Shown: positions 53,656 to 63,406, counted from the stretch's first letter. The stretch is DNA of 64,000 nucleotides from Reyranella humidisoli (GCF_019039055.1 NZ_JAHOPB010000001.1:2950001-3014000); one strand, 5' to 3'. Numbers and translations are program-made. The notes: generated from the letters alone by a model not told the origin.

Positions 53656-53797
53656 GGAATGGTTTCCCTCGATTTTTCGGATCTGAGCCCACGGTGGGTT
53701 CGTCCGTAGACCCTAACGGCGCAGCCGGGCTGAAGTTCCGTCGGCATGCATAAAGAATCTTTCTGGCGTCCGGATGGCCGGATCTGGCCGGAGAGGA

Positions 53798-56700
53798 TCA
53801 GTAGTCCCACTCCGCCTTTACACCCACGCGGCCGGTGGAGTTGGCGCCGATGTCGCCCTCGACCTTGATGTTGTCGAAGACGTCGAGCTGGACCACGCCG
53901 CGGCTCGAATTCCCGGCCGCCCCCTGCCTCGCCCCGACATAGACGCCCGGCGCCACGTACCGTCCGGCCTCGAGGGAAACGCCGTTGGCGCTCGAACCGC
54001 TAGGCTCGCTGCCTCTGGAGCCCGAGGAGCCGATGCTGAGCTGGTCGAGGCCCAGCCCCTTGCGCAGGCGGCTTAGCACGCCTTCGCCCGGGGACTGGCC
54101 GGCCAGCTCGGCCATGGCCTGCGCGACCTGCACCAGTTCCGAGGCGCCGAGCTGGGAGGCGGGCTTGCCGAAGATCAGCAGGGCCATCGCCTCGTCCGGC
54201 GGCATGGACGGCGTCGAGGTGATCTCGATCCTGGGCTCGCGGGAGGTCCCGGTGATGGCGACGCCGATCGTCGAGGACTGGGCCGAGGTGGTTGCCAGGA
54301 AGTCGAGCCGGGGGTCGATCGTGTCGAGATTGTCGAGCGTCACGATCCCCTTCGAGAAAGTGAGCCGCCGGCTGCCAAGGCTGAAAGTGCCACGCCGCAT
54401 GGTGAAGCCGCCGATGACCGCCGGGGCGGCCGGGCTGCCGCTGACGGTCAGCTGGCCGCTCATTTCGGCGTCGAGACCGCGGCCGCGCACGAAGACAGCC
54501 TGCGGCGCGCGCACGTCGAGCGCCAGCTTGATCGGCGTCGCGTCGGGCGACGGCGGGGGCTTCCGCGACGGGCGGCGGGCCGGCGTCGGCTGGTTGGCCG
54601 CGATCGCGGCTCCCGGCTTGTTGATCTCGCGGACCTCGATGGTCGGGAAGGACGCAGTCTCGCCGCCGCCCACCGAGATCTCGGCGCGATCGATCGTGAC
54701 GGGGCCCGAAATCTCGATGCCCGAGGAGGTCGCGCCGGTGATCCTGAGCGTGCTGCTTACGGTCGCCACCAGGTCGGGCCGGCTGACCAGCAGCGCGCGC
54801 TGGGTGGCCAGGCCGACGTCGAGCACCAGACCACGCTCGGCATCGAAGCGCATCGAGCCGCTGCCGGTGACGGTCCCGGTGCCCGCCTGGAACGTGAGGC
54901 GCTGGATCTGAAGCGCGTCGCCCTGAAGGTCGAAGCGGCCCTGGCCGTTGGCCAGTCTCAGGCCCGATTCGGGCATCGCCACTGCGCCGCCCTCGAAATC
55001 CACGACGCCCGTGCCGCTGATCTGCTTGCCGTCGACACTGAGAGAGAGGTTGGGCCGCAGCCGTCCCGTCACATTGCGGATGTCGTTCCCCAGCAGCGGG
55101 GCGAAGGGGGCGATATCAATGGCTCCGCCGAGCGCAATCTTGGCAGCGACAGGTCCGGCGCCGCGCGGGAGGGTCGCCGTGCCCTTGATCGACAGGTTGG
55201 TGTTGCCTGCGGCCGCGACGCGCGCATCGAGGCTCACCTGCTGGCCGACCATCGTGGCGGTGCCTTGAAGGGAAAGTGCGGGGATCAGCGCCGCGTCTGG
55301 GCGCCGGACCCGGATACCCGTCGCGGCATAGCTCGCCTCCACGCGCGGCGCCGCCATGGCGCCGGTGACGCGCGCCTTGGACTGCAGCGTGCCTTCCAGT
55401 CCGGTCCCAGGAGCGAACGTATCCACCAGCGCAAGAGGCAGTCCCGCGATCTCCACCTGCAGATCGCTCGCCGCCGGATCGAGTGCACCGCGCACCGCGA
55501 CGCGGCCCGCGCCGACGCGCAGGTTGGTCGGATCGATCACGATGCGTGCGCCGGCGACGACAACCTTCGTCGGCGCGTTCAAGCCTATGGGGATGTTCAG
55601 ATAGCGACCGGTGAACTTCGACAGGCCGATGCGGATTTCCTCCGCCGCGAATTCGATCCTCGCCGCGAGATCGGCCGAGAGCTCCGCCCCCGAGCCCTGC
55701 AGCGTGACGTCGATGCCGCTCTGGCGATCGCCCCTTGCGGTCGCCTTCAGTGCCGAAAGACCGCCGGCGCCGCGCAGCCGGGTCGCGGCCAGCGTCAGGT
55801 CGGCGGCGGCGCGGCCGGCAGGATCGTCGACACGGCCCGAGAGATCGAGTGTGCCCGCGCCGACGCCCTGGCCCACCAGGTCGCTGCCTTTTACGAAGAT
55901 GTCGAGGCGGCCGGCTGGCGCGCTGGGGTCGGCGGTGACGTCGGCCACCAGCGAGCCTTCGAGACCGAACGTCTTCAAAGCCTCGATGTCCCTCAACTGC
56001 GAGACGGTGAGCCGCGCATGCCCGGTGGTGCGCGCCGAAGAGACGACGAGGTTGGCGATGTCGAGCACCGCGCTGGACCAGCGGCCCTGGAAGCTCGGCA
56101 CCGAGAGACCCGCGGTCGCGTCATGCGCGAAGCGGCCGTTCAAGGTCAGGGGCTGGTTCTGTACGTCGCCTTCGGCCTGCACCGTACCGCCGAGCTTGCC
56201 ATCGGCAGACAGAGACACGGTCGTGTCGAGGACGAGGCGCCGCGAGGCGATCGCCTGACCGGGGGCCCGATAGGTGACGTCCCGCGTTTCGGCCTTGAGC
56301 TTCAGCGATGTCTCGGGACCGCCGAAGCCCACGGTGGCGTTGACGGTCGCTGCGCCGCCCACGTCGGCGCGGAAGGCGGCGAGGCGCGGCAGATCGAGCA
56401 CGAGATCGAGCGTGCCGGCCTGCTCGCGGCCGCGACCCGAGACGGTGAGCGTGCCGCTGTCGCTGCCGAGCCTGACATCGCGCATCGTCCAGGCGCCGTC
56501 GGCGGTCAGCGTGGCGTTGCCCGCGAGGCTCAGTGCGGCGACCAGGCCGGAGGGGACGTCCGGCGTGCCGAAATCGTCGGCGCGGCCCTGCCAACTCGCA
56601 GTGAGATTGCCCTTGTCGATCCCCGCATTGACCTGGACCTGAGCCTTGCCCATGAGCGCGCGGCCGGCCATCGCCGAAAGCGGCTCGAGGCTGGGCAGGT

Positions 56701-57817
56701 CGACGGTGGCACGCACCTCACCCTTGTCGGTCGACGGCACATAGTCGCCATCGCCCCGGATGCGTGCGAGTGGCAGCGAGACGTCGAAGGATCGCACCGT
56801 GATCTTGTCGCCCGTAACACCGGCCACGTTCGCGTCGAGCGTGACCGTGCCGGGTTGCGGCAGTCGCGGGTCGAGCGTCGCGAGCTTCAGCTCCTCGACC
56901 TTGCCCTTTACGCGGATGCCACCCGTGAGCTTGCCGTCGGCCTTCAGGCTGAGGCCCTTCCACGCGACACCCTGGGGGCGAACGTCGACGGGGCCGGCCT
57001 CGAGCGCGGACTGGAAGCTGGTGTCGTTGCCGTCCTGCAGCCAGCGCAGGGTGCCTTTCGCCGTCGCCCCGTCGCCTGCTTTGGCCGTCAGTTCCGCCGT
57101 GCCGTCCTGCTGATCGCCCTGCGCCGAGAGCTTCAGGGAGATTTCCGGCAGGTCGGGCCGCTGCATCAGCGCCGCGACCATGCCGCCGGGATCCTCGTCG
57201 AGCGTGATGTCAGCGGCGATCTTGCGCGGCGAGCGGTCGACACGCAGGTCGGCGGTCAGCCGCCCGTTCGGGCCTTCCAGCCGGTCCGCGCCCAGCCTGG
57301 CGCGGATTTCGCCCAGATCGCGGGCGACAGCCGCGTTGCCCGTGATCTTCCAGTGCGAATCGATGCCGCCCAGCGCGGCCGCCAGATGGAGATCGTCGAC
57401 CTGCAGCGCCTGCAGGTCGATGTCGAAGGGAAGGCGCACGCCCCCGCTGCCGCCGGGCGTCGCAGCCGTCTGTTCTTCCTGCGGCGGGCGCAGCACACCG
57501 ATCCGCGAAGCCGACAGGATTTCTACACGCAGGTTCCGTCGCAGGAGGGATCCAAAGGACCAGGTGAGCTGCGCGTTTTCGACCTGCAGCCACGGACCGG
57601 TGCGGTCGGCGATCTCGATTTGCGCCACGCGGAGATCGGTCGGAACGAACCCGTCGATGCCCGTGATGCGAATCTTCTGATCGGGCGAGGAGGCGGCGCT
57701 GGAAATGGCGGACGCCAGAAGCCGCTTCCCGGGGGCGGTCTGCACGCCCACAAAGGCGAGACCGAGCACCGCGACGAGCGCCACGAAGATATAGGAGCCT
57801 ATGCGGAGCGCGCGCAT
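53798..57817 (-). CDS. tamB: TamB: inner-membrane/periplasmic translocation or lipid-transport protein
   Basis: The 1339-residue AsmA/TamB-like protein has one N-terminal anchor (SYIFVALVAVLGLAFVGVQTAPG). A long repetitive beta-rich stretch follows, and a C-terminal DUF490 domain holds LKLALDVRAPQAVFVRGRGLDAEMSG, RLTFSKGIVTLDN and the GVYVGARQ...KVEGDIGANSTGRVGVKAEWDY end typical of TamB. It spans the periplasm as a groove-shaped lipid conduit and works with TamA. ATG 57817 overlaps the TamA stop (ATGA). The frame opens far upstream, but residues before 57817 are TamA in another frame. Length is near that of E. coli TamB (1259). Confidence 0.93.
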   Translation of the reverse strand: MRALRIGSYIFVALVAVLGLAFVGVQTAPGKRLLASAISSAASSPDQKIRITGIDGFVPTDLRVAQIEIADRTGPWLQVENAQLTWSFGSLLRRNLRVEILSASRIGVLRPPQEEQTAATPGGSGGVRLPFDIDLQALQVDDLHLAAALGGIDSHWKITGNAAVARDLGEIRARLGADRLEGPNGRLTADLRVDRSPRKIAADITLDEDPGGMVAALMQRPDLPEISLKLSAQGDQQDGTAELTAKAGDGATAKGTLRWLQDGNDTSFQSALEAGPVDVRPQGVAWKGLSLKADGKLTGGIRVKGKVEELKLATLDPRLPQPGTVTLDANVAGVTGDKITVRSFDVSLPLARIRGDGDYVPSTDKGEVRATVDLPSLEPLSAMAGRALMGKAQVQVNAGIDKGNLTASWQGRADDFGTPDVPSGLVAALSLAGNATLTADGAWTMRDVRLGSDSGTLTVSGRGREQAGTLDLVLDLPRLAAFRADVGGAATVNATVGFGGPETSLKLKAETRDVTYRAPGQAIASRRLVLDTTVSLSADGKLGGTVQAEGDVQNQPLTLNGRFAHDATAGLSVPSFQGRWSSAVLDIANLVVSSARTTGHARLTVSQLRDIEALKTFGLEGSLVADVTADPSAPAGRLDIFVKGSDLVGQGVGAGTLDLSGRVDDPAGRAAADLTLAATRLRGAGGLSALKATARGDRQSGIDVTLQGSGAELSADLAARIEFAAEEIRIGLSKFTGRYLNIPIGLNAPTKVVVAGARIVIDPTNLRVGAGRVAVRGALDPAASDLQVEIAGLPLALVDTFAPGTGLEGTLQSKARVTGAMAAPRVEASYAATGIRVRRPDAALIPALSLQGTATMVGQQVSLDARVAAAGNTNLSIKGTATLPRGAGPVAAKIALGGAIDIAPFAPLLGNDIRNVTGRLRPNLSLSVDGKQISGTGVVDFEGGAVAMPESGLRLANGQGRFDLQGDALQIQRLTFQAGTGTVTGSGSMRFDAERGLVLDVGLATQRALLVSRPDLVATVSSTLRITGATSSGIEISGPVTIDRAEISVGGGETASFPTIEVREINKPGAAIAANQPTPARRPSRKPPPSPDATPIKLALDVRAPQAVFVRGRGLDAEMSGQLTVSGSPAAPAVIGGFTMRRGTFSLGSRRLTFSKGIVTLDNLDTIDPRLDFLATTSAQSSTIGVAITGTSREPRIEITSTPSMPPDEAMALLIFGKPASQLGASELVQVAQAMAELAGQSPGEGVLSRLRKGLGLDQLSIGSSGSRGSEPSGSSANGVSLEAGRYVAPGVYVGARQGAAGNSSRGVVQLDVFDNIKVEGDIGANSTGRVGVKAEWDY

Positions 57818-59694
57818 CAGAAGGCCTGTCCCAGGCTGACATAGATGCCGAACGGCGGATCGGTCGGCCGGCGGTTCAGGGGGAGACCGACATCGGCCCG
57901 GATCGGCCCGAAGTCGGTATAGTAGCGGATGCCGACGCCGGCGCCGACGCGCGGCGGGAGCTGCGAGAAGTTTGGCAGGAAATCGGGGTAGGCGCTGCCG
58001 GCATCGACGAAGGCCACCGCGCCCCACGCCTGGCCGATCCTCTGGCGCAGTTCGACGTTGGCCTCGACCACGCTCGCGCCGCCGAGCGGATTGCCATAGG
58101 CGTCGAGCGGTCCGGCGGTCTGGTAGACGAAGCCGCGCACCGAGCCGCCGCCGCCGGCATAGAAGAGCTTGTCGGGAGGGATGCCGCCGATGCTGATGGC
58201 GGGCTCGGTGCCGAACGAGGCGCGCGTCGCCAGCACGGTGCGACCGGGCTCGGCGATGTCCCAGTAGTGACGGCCGGTCAGGCGCAGGATGGTGAACATG
58301 TCGCCGCCGGGTCCGGTGTCGATCCACGGTTGGACGTTGAACTCGATACGATACCCGCGCGTCGGGTCGAGGTCGCTGTTGGCACGATTGTAGAGGACCG
58401 TGCCCTGCAGGCCGAGCATGCGATAGCTCTGGGTGACGCCGTTGCGGGTGATGTCGGCGATCTCTGTCGCGAATCCGACGCGGGCCTGCCAGCGCGGCGA
58501 GAAGGTGCGGTCAAAGCCTGCGTAGAAAGTGGCGGCCTTTCTCGTATAGGCGGGGACTACTTCGCGCAGTGCTGCCGCTTCGATCCGAAGATCCTGTCCC
58601 GGCAGCCACCAGTCGGGTTTGCGGAAGGCGGCCCGGAAGGCAAAGCCGGTGTCGAGAATCGCGTAGCCTTGTCCGAGATGGTTGATCTCTCCTGACAGGC
58701 GCAGGCTCTCGGCCTGGCCGAACAGGTTGCGATGGACCCAGAAGCCCTCGACTCCGAAGCCGAGCTGCGTCTCGTAGCTCACGCCGAAGCCGATGGAGCG
58801 CTGCAGCCGGTCGGTCAGCTCGACGTCGATCGGCAGTTCGCCGTCCGCGTCGAGTTCGGTGGCGGGCTTGATCCGCACCGCGTTGAACGTGCCCAGCGAC
58901 GTCAGCTTGCCGCGCAACGCCTCGACCTTGGCGGGGGAGTAGGCTTCGCCCTCCTTGAAGGGCACGCGGCGCTGCAGCCAGACCGTGTCGACCTTTTCCG
59001 TGCCGGAGAAACGCACCTTGCCCATCCTGGCGAGCGGTCCGGGTTCGGCGACGAACGTCACCTCGGCTTCGCGCGTGGCGTGGTCGACGATGACCTCACG
59101 ATCCTTGATCGCGGCCAGCGCGTGCCCCTGTTTGCGCAATTCCTCCAGCAGCTTGTTCTGCGCCGCGATGATGGCCGAGGCGTCGGCGGGATCGCCAGGC
59201 GCGAGCCCGATTCCTGCAGGGTCGATGCCGGGAAGGGATTGCGGCGCGCCGGGGGGACGAATGGCAACCGATCCGATGCGGTAGCGCGGACCGGTGTCGA
59301 TGGTGATGTTGATCGTCGCCGCTTCTGCGTCGGGGCGCGATTCGAGCGCCTCCAGGGCGGAGGCATCGGCAATCGGCTTCCCGTCGATCGTGGCGTTCAG
59401 GGTGGCGTCGTAGAATCCGCGCGACCGCAGCGCGGTGCTGAGTCGCGAGGCGACGGCCTGCGCTCCCTGCAGAACGCCCAGGGCGTCGCCCGTCAACGGC
59501 TGCTGCTTCTCGAAGTCCTGGGACAGTTCCTTGAGTTCGCTGGACATCGTCTCGTTGCCCGAAACAGCGAGGACGATGTTCCCCGTGCGGGCGTCGGCGG
59601 CGCGCGGCAACAGGCTCGCCACACCGCCCAGCGCCAACGAGACGAGGCAGCTTATGCGCACCCAGCGCAGGAACTCGCTTCTTAAACGCACCAT
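57817..59694 (-). CDS. tamA: TamA: Omp85-family outer-membrane barrel protein
   Basis: The 625-residue Omp85 protein has a signal peptide (MVRLRSEFLRWVRISCLVSLALGGVASLL...AADA), POTRA domains to about residue 280 (e.g. RYRIGSVAIRP, GKVRFSGTEKV) and a 16-strand barrel. The barrel has the GGGGSVRGF lid loop (L6 VRGF motif) and ends FGIYVSLGQAF with the terminal Phe. It opens an outer-membrane path for TamB. ATG 59694 begins the signal peptide; the upstream extension to 59826 is rejected. It is the first gene of the tamAB operon. Confidence 0.92.
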   Translation of the reverse strand: MVRLRSEFLRWVRISCLVSLALGGVASLLPRAADARTGNIVLAVSGNETMSSELKELSQDFEKQQPLTGDALGVLQGAQAVASRLSTALRSRGFYDATLNATIDGKPIADASALEALESRPDAEAATINITIDTGPRYRIGSVAIRPPGAPQSLPGIDPAGIGLAPGDPADASAIIAAQNKLLEELRKQGHALAAIKDREVIVDHATREAEVTFVAEPGPLARMGKVRFSGTEKVDTVWLQRRVPFKEGEAYSPAKVEALRGKLTSLGTFNAVRIKPATELDADGELPIDVELTDRLQRSIGFGVSYETQLGFGVEGFWVHRNLFGQAESLRLSGEINHLGQGYAILDTGFAFRAAFRKPDWWLPGQDLRIEAAALREVVPAYTRKAATFYAGFDRTFSPRWQARVGFATEIADITRNGVTQSYRMLGLQGTVLYNRANSDLDPTRGYRIEFNVQPWIDTGPGGDMFTILRLTGRHYWDIAEPGRTVLATRASFGTEPAISIGGIPPDKLFYAGGGGSVRGFVYQTAGPLDAYGNPLGGASVVEANVELRQRIGQAWGAVAFVDAGSAYPDFLPNFSQLPPRVGAGVGIRYYTDFGPIRADVGLPLNRRPTDPPFGIYVSLGQAF

Positions 59695-60187
59695 GCCCGT
59701 CAGCCATACAACGCGAGGCGACGGAAAGGGATGCCTCTCTGCCTCCGGGGACGGTGCTAAATCCGTGGCCCGGAAGCCTGCGGAATCAGCACGGTATTCG
59801 GCAGGGCGGAGCGCCGGGTTGGTCAATGAACTTGATCATGAACAGTGTGCGGAAAGGCTGCTGGATCCGCGGATCGCTGGGGCCGCTCGCCGGCGCAAAC
59901 GGGGGCTTCATTCAGGGATCAGCCCGTAGTCCGGGTGGGAGGCCTCGCTCCGATCGGGCCACTGAGACCCATGCTTGTAGCCGCAGGCTGAGGATCGACA
60001 TGAACATCAAGAATTCCGTAATGTCGCCAGTCGCAACTGCTTAGGTTGGCGATGATAGAGAGCAAAAAGACATATAAATCATATTGTTAAGTATATTTGT
60101 TAATGTGATTTTTGAATATGGCGACCGGTTTCTGTTTTCTGTATTTCATGCGACAGATGAAGTCTGAATTTTCTGGAGGAACACTGA
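59695..60187. other. Long intergenic region with AT-rich patch
   Basis: This 493-base gap lies between the divergent tamA and SDR genes. It holds no convincing gene. The right part (about 60040-60135) is strongly AT-rich for this genome and carries TTGTTAA twice (60084 and 60097, 13 bases apart). A promoter for the SDR operon is expected here but no clear -35/-10 pair could be fixed. Confidence 0.6.
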
Positions 60188-60964
60188 ATGGCATCGCCGC
60201 TTTTCGACCTTACCGGCAAGGTCGCCGTCGTCACCGGCTCGAGCAAGGGCATCGGCAAGTCGATCGCCCTGCACCTCGCGCTGCAGGGTGCCAAGGTGGT
60301 GGTGTCGAGCCGCAAGGCGCCTGCCTGCGAAGAGGCAGCCGCTGAGATCCGGGCGGCCGGCGGCGAGGCCATCGTCATTCCCTGCAACATCTCCGACAAG
60401 GCCCAGTGCGAGAAGCTGATCGAGGAGACGCGCAAGCAACTCGGCCCGGTCGACATCCTGGTCTGCAATGCCGCCTCCAACCCGTATTACGGGCCGAACG
60501 AGAAGCTGCCCGACGACGTATTCATGAAGGTGATGCACAACAACATCCTGTCGAGCATGTGGCTGATCAACTTCTGCCTGCCCGACATGCGTGCCAAGAA
60601 GGATGGTTCGATCATCATCGTGTCCTCGATCGGCGGCGTACGCGGTACGCCCGTGATCGGCGCCTACGGCATCTCCAAGGCGGCCGACATGCAGCTCGCG
60701 CGCAACCTCGCGGTGGAGTACGGCAAGGACAATATCCGCGTGAACACGATCGCCCCGGGCCTGGTGAAAACCGACTTCGCCAAGGCGCTTTGGGACGATG
60801 AGAAGTACCTCGCCGTGCGCCTGAAGGGTGCGCCGCTCGGCCGGATCGGCGAGCCGGACGATATCGGCGGCATTGCCGTGATGCTGGCCGGCAAGGCCGG
60901 CGCCTTCATCACCGGCCAGACCATCATCGCCGACGCCGGCGTGACCATCGGCAGCGGCGGCTAG
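60188..60964 (+). CDS. Short-chain dehydrogenase/reductase (SDR)
   Basis: The 258-residue classical SDR has TGSSKGIGKSIA (NAD(P) loop, residues 16-27), CNAAS, the catalytic Ser in VSSIGG, YGISK (Tyr and Lys) and PGLVKTDF. It ends TGQTIIADAGVTIGSGG. GGAGGA lies ahead of ATG 60188. It is the first gene of a unit with the truncated Bug gene and ligAB, so it may oxidise a diol or alcohol to feed the ring-cleavage step. The true substrate is unknown. Confidence 0.92.
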   Translation: MASPLFDLTGKVAVVTGSSKGIGKSIALHLALQGAKVVVSSRKAPACEEAAAEIRAAGGEAIVIPCNISDKAQCEKLIEETRKQLGPVDILVCNAASNPYYGPNEKLPDDVFMKVMHNNILSSMWLINFCLPDMRAKKDGSIIIVSSIGGVRGTPVIGAYGISKAADMQLARNLAVEYGKDNIRVNTIAPGLVKTDFAKALWDDEKYLAVRLKGAPLGRIGEPDDIGGIAVMLAGKAGAFITGQTIIADAGVTIGSGG

Positions 60965-61018
60965 GGCGGGCCAGAACGGCACGCGGCCGCCGACGACAAG
61001 GCCGCACGGGAGGAAACA

Positions 61019-61309
61019 ATGAAGCGCACAAGCGTTCTCGTAAGCGTCCTCGGTACCCTCGGCGTCCTGCTCGCAACGGCCGCCGGGGCTCAGTCCTATC
61101 CCACCAAGCCGGTGCGCATCGTGGCACCGTTCCCGCCGGGCGGCGTCGCCGACGTGCTCGCCCGGGCGATTCAGCCCGGGCTGCAGGAGGCACTGGGCCA
61201 GCAGGTCGTCATCGACAACAAGCCCGGCGCCGGCAGCACTATCGGCGCCGAGATCGTGGCCGGCGCTGATCCCGACGGCGGCACGCTGCTGTTGGCCTCG
61301 GCCGAATAG
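61019..61309 (+). pseudogene. Bug/TctC-type receptor, truncated remnant
   Basis: The 96-residue product has a full signal peptide (MKRTSVLVSVLGTLGVLLATAAGAQ) and the first Bug-family blocks PTKPVRIVAPFPPGGVAD and QVVIDNKPGAGSTIGAE, then stops at LLLASAE. Bug receptors are about 320-330 residues, so two thirds are missing. No continuation is seen in other frames, and the ligA gene starts 11 bases later, so an internal deletion is likely. GGGAGGA is intact ahead of the start. It cannot form a binding cleft. Confidence 0.85.
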
Positions 61310-61319
61310 CGGAGACCGC

Positions 61320-61673
61320 ATGAGCCTCTATCAGGTCCAGAAGCTGATCTATCGGCTCAACCGCGACCCGCGCGCGCAGCAACGCTATGCCGAGGAGCGG
61401 GACGCGGTGCTGGGTGAGTACGACCTCACGCCGGAAGAGACTGGCGCGCTGGTGAAGCCCGACATCGGGCTGCTGTATGTGCTGGGCGTCAACGGCCAGC
61501 TCCTCATGCATTTCGCGGCGCTGCACCGCATCGACTGGCCGGACTATCTTGAGCGGATGCGGCAGGGCCTCAAGGATCACGGCCCGGTACGCGAAGGCGT
61601 CTATGCCGCCACCGGCTACGAGGGCGTCGAGGCCCACGACGCCCGCCTCAAGGCAGAACGGGAGACACGCTGA
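61320..61673 (+). CDS. ligA: LigA-type small subunit of extradiol dioxygenase
   Basis: The 117-residue helical protein resembles the alpha subunit of protocatechuate 4,5-dioxygenase (LigA fold): MSLYQVQKLIYRLNRDP, LSxEE-like DLTPEETGALVKPDIGLLYVLGVNGQLL and HRIDWPDYLERM. The small subunit covers the active site of the large LigB subunit. The stop overlaps the ligB start (TGATG). The start has CGGAG ahead. The family also contains gallate and other ring-cleaving systems, so the ring substrate is open. Confidence 0.85.
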   Translation: MSLYQVQKLIYRLNRDPRAQQRYAEERDAVLGEYDLTPEETGALVKPDIGLLYVLGVNGQLLMHFAALHRIDWPDYLERMRQGLKDHGPVREGVYAATGYEGVEAHDARLKAERETR

Positions 61674-62497
61674 TGCCTCTGGTCTATTGCGGCGCCTGCA
61701 GTCATGCCCCCGGCATGACGGGCCGCGCCGAGCGTGCGGATACCCAGACGCGCCAGGCGCTGGAAGCCGCGTTCCGGCGCATGGGCGACGACATCCGCGC
61801 GACGAAGCCCGATGCGCTGGTCGTGATCGCGGCCGAGCACTTCGCCAATTTCTTCATGGACAACATGCCGGCCTTCGCCATCGGCATGGCCGATGGCTAC
61901 GAGGGGCCGATCGAGGACGAGGCGTTCCTGCGGATCAAGCGCACGACCGTGCCCGGCAACAAGGCACTGTCGCGCCGGCTGATCGAGAACGTGATGCAGA
62001 CGGTGGACGTGGCCTATGCCGAGGAATGGAAGTTCGACCATGGCATCTCGGTGCCGCTGCATTTCCTGACGCCCGACTACGACCTGCCGATCGTGCCGGC
62101 CAACATCAACTGCCAGGGTCCGCCGCTCGCGCCGCTGGCGCGTGCCTGGGCCTTCGGCGAGGCGCTGCGCCGCGCCGCCGATTCGGTGCCCGAGCGCATC
62201 GCCCTGATCGGTACCGGCGGCCTCTCGCACTGGCCGGCAACGCCCGACTCGGGGAAGATCAATCGAGAGTGGGACAAGGAGTTCCTGCGCCGCTGGTCGG
62301 CCAACGATCGCGAGGCGCTGCTGTCCTACACGGATGCCGAGACCTATCGCGAAGCAGGGCAGGGTGGCTTCGAGATCCGCACATTCATCGCGGCCGCGGC
62401 GGCCGCGAAGGGCGCTAAAGGAACGGTCGACTTCTGCGAACCGGTCCCGATCTTCGCGGTGAGTTGCACGCTCGCGCACATGCACATCGCAGCATGA
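61673..62497 (+). CDS. ligB: LigB-type catalytic subunit of extradiol dioxygenase
   Basis: The 274-residue non-haem Fe(II) dioxygenase of the LigB superfamily has H11 (CSHAPG), H56 (AAEHFANFF) and a candidate Glu near 234 (GFEIRTF) as metal ligands, and H186 in GGLSHWP as the acid-base residue. It should cleave a catechol-type ring meta to the hydroxyls. The SDR and LigA neighbours fit an aromatic catabolic unit; no downstream meta-pathway enzymes are in the window apart from the hydrolase that starts at 63599. It is followed by dispersed repeat copy 5. Confidence 0.88.
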   Translation: MPLVYCGACSHAPGMTGRAERADTQTRQALEAAFRRMGDDIRATKPDALVVIAAEHFANFFMDNMPAFAIGMADGYEGPIEDEAFLRIKRTTVPGNKALSRRLIENVMQTVDVAYAEEWKFDHGISVPLHFLTPDYDLPIVPANINCQGPPLAPLARAWAFGEALRRAADSVPERIALIGTGGLSHWPATPDSGKINREWDKEFLRRWSANDREALLSYTDAETYREAGQGGFEIRTFIAAAAAAKGAKGTVDFCEPVPIFAVSCTLAHMHIAA

Positions 62498-62502
62498 AAA
62501 GA

Positions 62503-62628
62503 TAAGGATCCTTCGCTTCGCTCAGGATGACACAGTTGTTGTGGTCCGCGCGGTGCGCCATCCGCAAGATGGGCGCAGTGCGCCGCTCAAGAAAACGGTG
62601 TCATCCTGAGCGAAGCGAAGGATCCTTG
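62503..62628. repeat. Dispersed inverted repeat, copy 5
   Basis: The left arm 62503-62533 (AAGGATCCTTCGCTTCGCTC then AGGATGACAC) pairs with the right arm 62598-62628 (GTGTCATCCTGAGCGAAGCG then AAGGATCCTT). It is the best-kept copy and lies between the convergent ligB and PF10014-type genes. The spacer is about 65 bases. Confidence 0.85.
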
Positions 62629-62653
62629 CGCGTTCGACGGCCAGTCGAAGCCG

Positions 62654-63406
62654 TCAGGGCTTCTTCTTGAACGTCACCACCAGCACGTCGCGATAGGCGG
62701 GGTGGGCCGGATTCTCCGGCTCGACCGGCGTGACGCCGTGATAGCAGCGGGCGTCGTCGACCAGCGCGGCATCGAGCGGATCGGTGAGGGTGAAGCTGCC
62801 GAGCGCGCGCTTGTCGAGGTCGTGCACCGTCGTGGTGCCGCTGGCGATGTTGCGGCGGTTGATCAGCAGCACCAGCACATAGTCGACACCGTCGCGGTGC
62901 ATGCCTTCGGGCGTCGGCTTGCCCTGCTCGCCGGTCTTCGCCTCGATGCGGAACTGGTGGACCTCGACGTGCCACTTCGCTGTCTCAGGCGCGAGGCGGC
63001 CGAACAAGGCGCGGCAATATTCGAGGATGGTCCGCATGGAGGCGCCGCCACCGATCTCGTCGTTCAACGGCTTGAACCAGCGCTCGATGCCGCCGTTCAG
63101 GTTGTTGTAGCTGAGGCCCTGGTAATGCGGCTGGTGTGCGCCACGCACAATCGCGCCCTGGCGCTCGGCTTCGTAGACGCCGAAGCGGCGCTTCCGGTAG
63201 CGGCCGCCATCGCCCATGTAGGTGTCGACCTCGAGATCGTTCCAGCTCTCGGCAAAGGCCGGCCAGTCGGCGAGCGTCCCGAAGCGCGCAAACGCAGTGC
63301 GCATGTCGGAGGCTTCGACGAAGGCATAGCCCGCGCGCTCGACGGAGGCGCGGATGCCCGAGGCATTCTGGAGACCGGTTCCGATTTCGCTCATGCGGCC
63401 AAGCAT
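62654..63406 (-). CDS. 2OG-Fe dioxygenase of the PF10014 type (IDO-like)
   Basis: The 250-residue protein matches the family of L-isoleucine 4-hydroxylase-type dioxygenases: EVDTYMGDGGRYRKRRFG, HVEVHQFRI, the iron site H170/D172 in EGMHRDGVDY and H223 in CYHGVTPV. GTTTVHD lies between. Members hydroxylate free aliphatic amino acids. ATG 63406 or the ATG at 63394 (MSEIG) could be the start; neither has a strong Shine-Dalgarno. It is convergent with the ligAB operon and divergent from the hydrolase. Confidence 0.87.
   Translation of the reverse strand: MLGRMSEIGTGLQNASGIRASVERAGYAFVEASDMRTAFARFGTLADWPAFAESWNDLEVDTYMGDGGRYRKRRFGVYEAERQGAIVRGAHQPHYQGLSYNNLNGGIERWFKPLNDEIGGGASMRTILEYCRALFGRLAPETAKWHVEVHQFRIEAKTGEQGKPTPEGMHRDGVDYVLVLLINRRNIASGTTTVHDLDKRALGSFTLTDPLDAALVDDARCYHGVTPVEPENPAHPAYRDVLVVTFKKKP

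Noticed and set aside
52595..59826. Long plus-strand open frames opposite tamB and the sedolisin gene (for example 55265-57844 and 49206-52094)
   Set aside because: They lack family motifs and are typical GC-rich antisense frames of strongly supported minus-strand genes.
59754..60044. 96-residue open frame in the tamA-SDR gap
   Set aside because: Low-complexity GC-driven composition, no Shine-Dalgarno and no recognisable fold.
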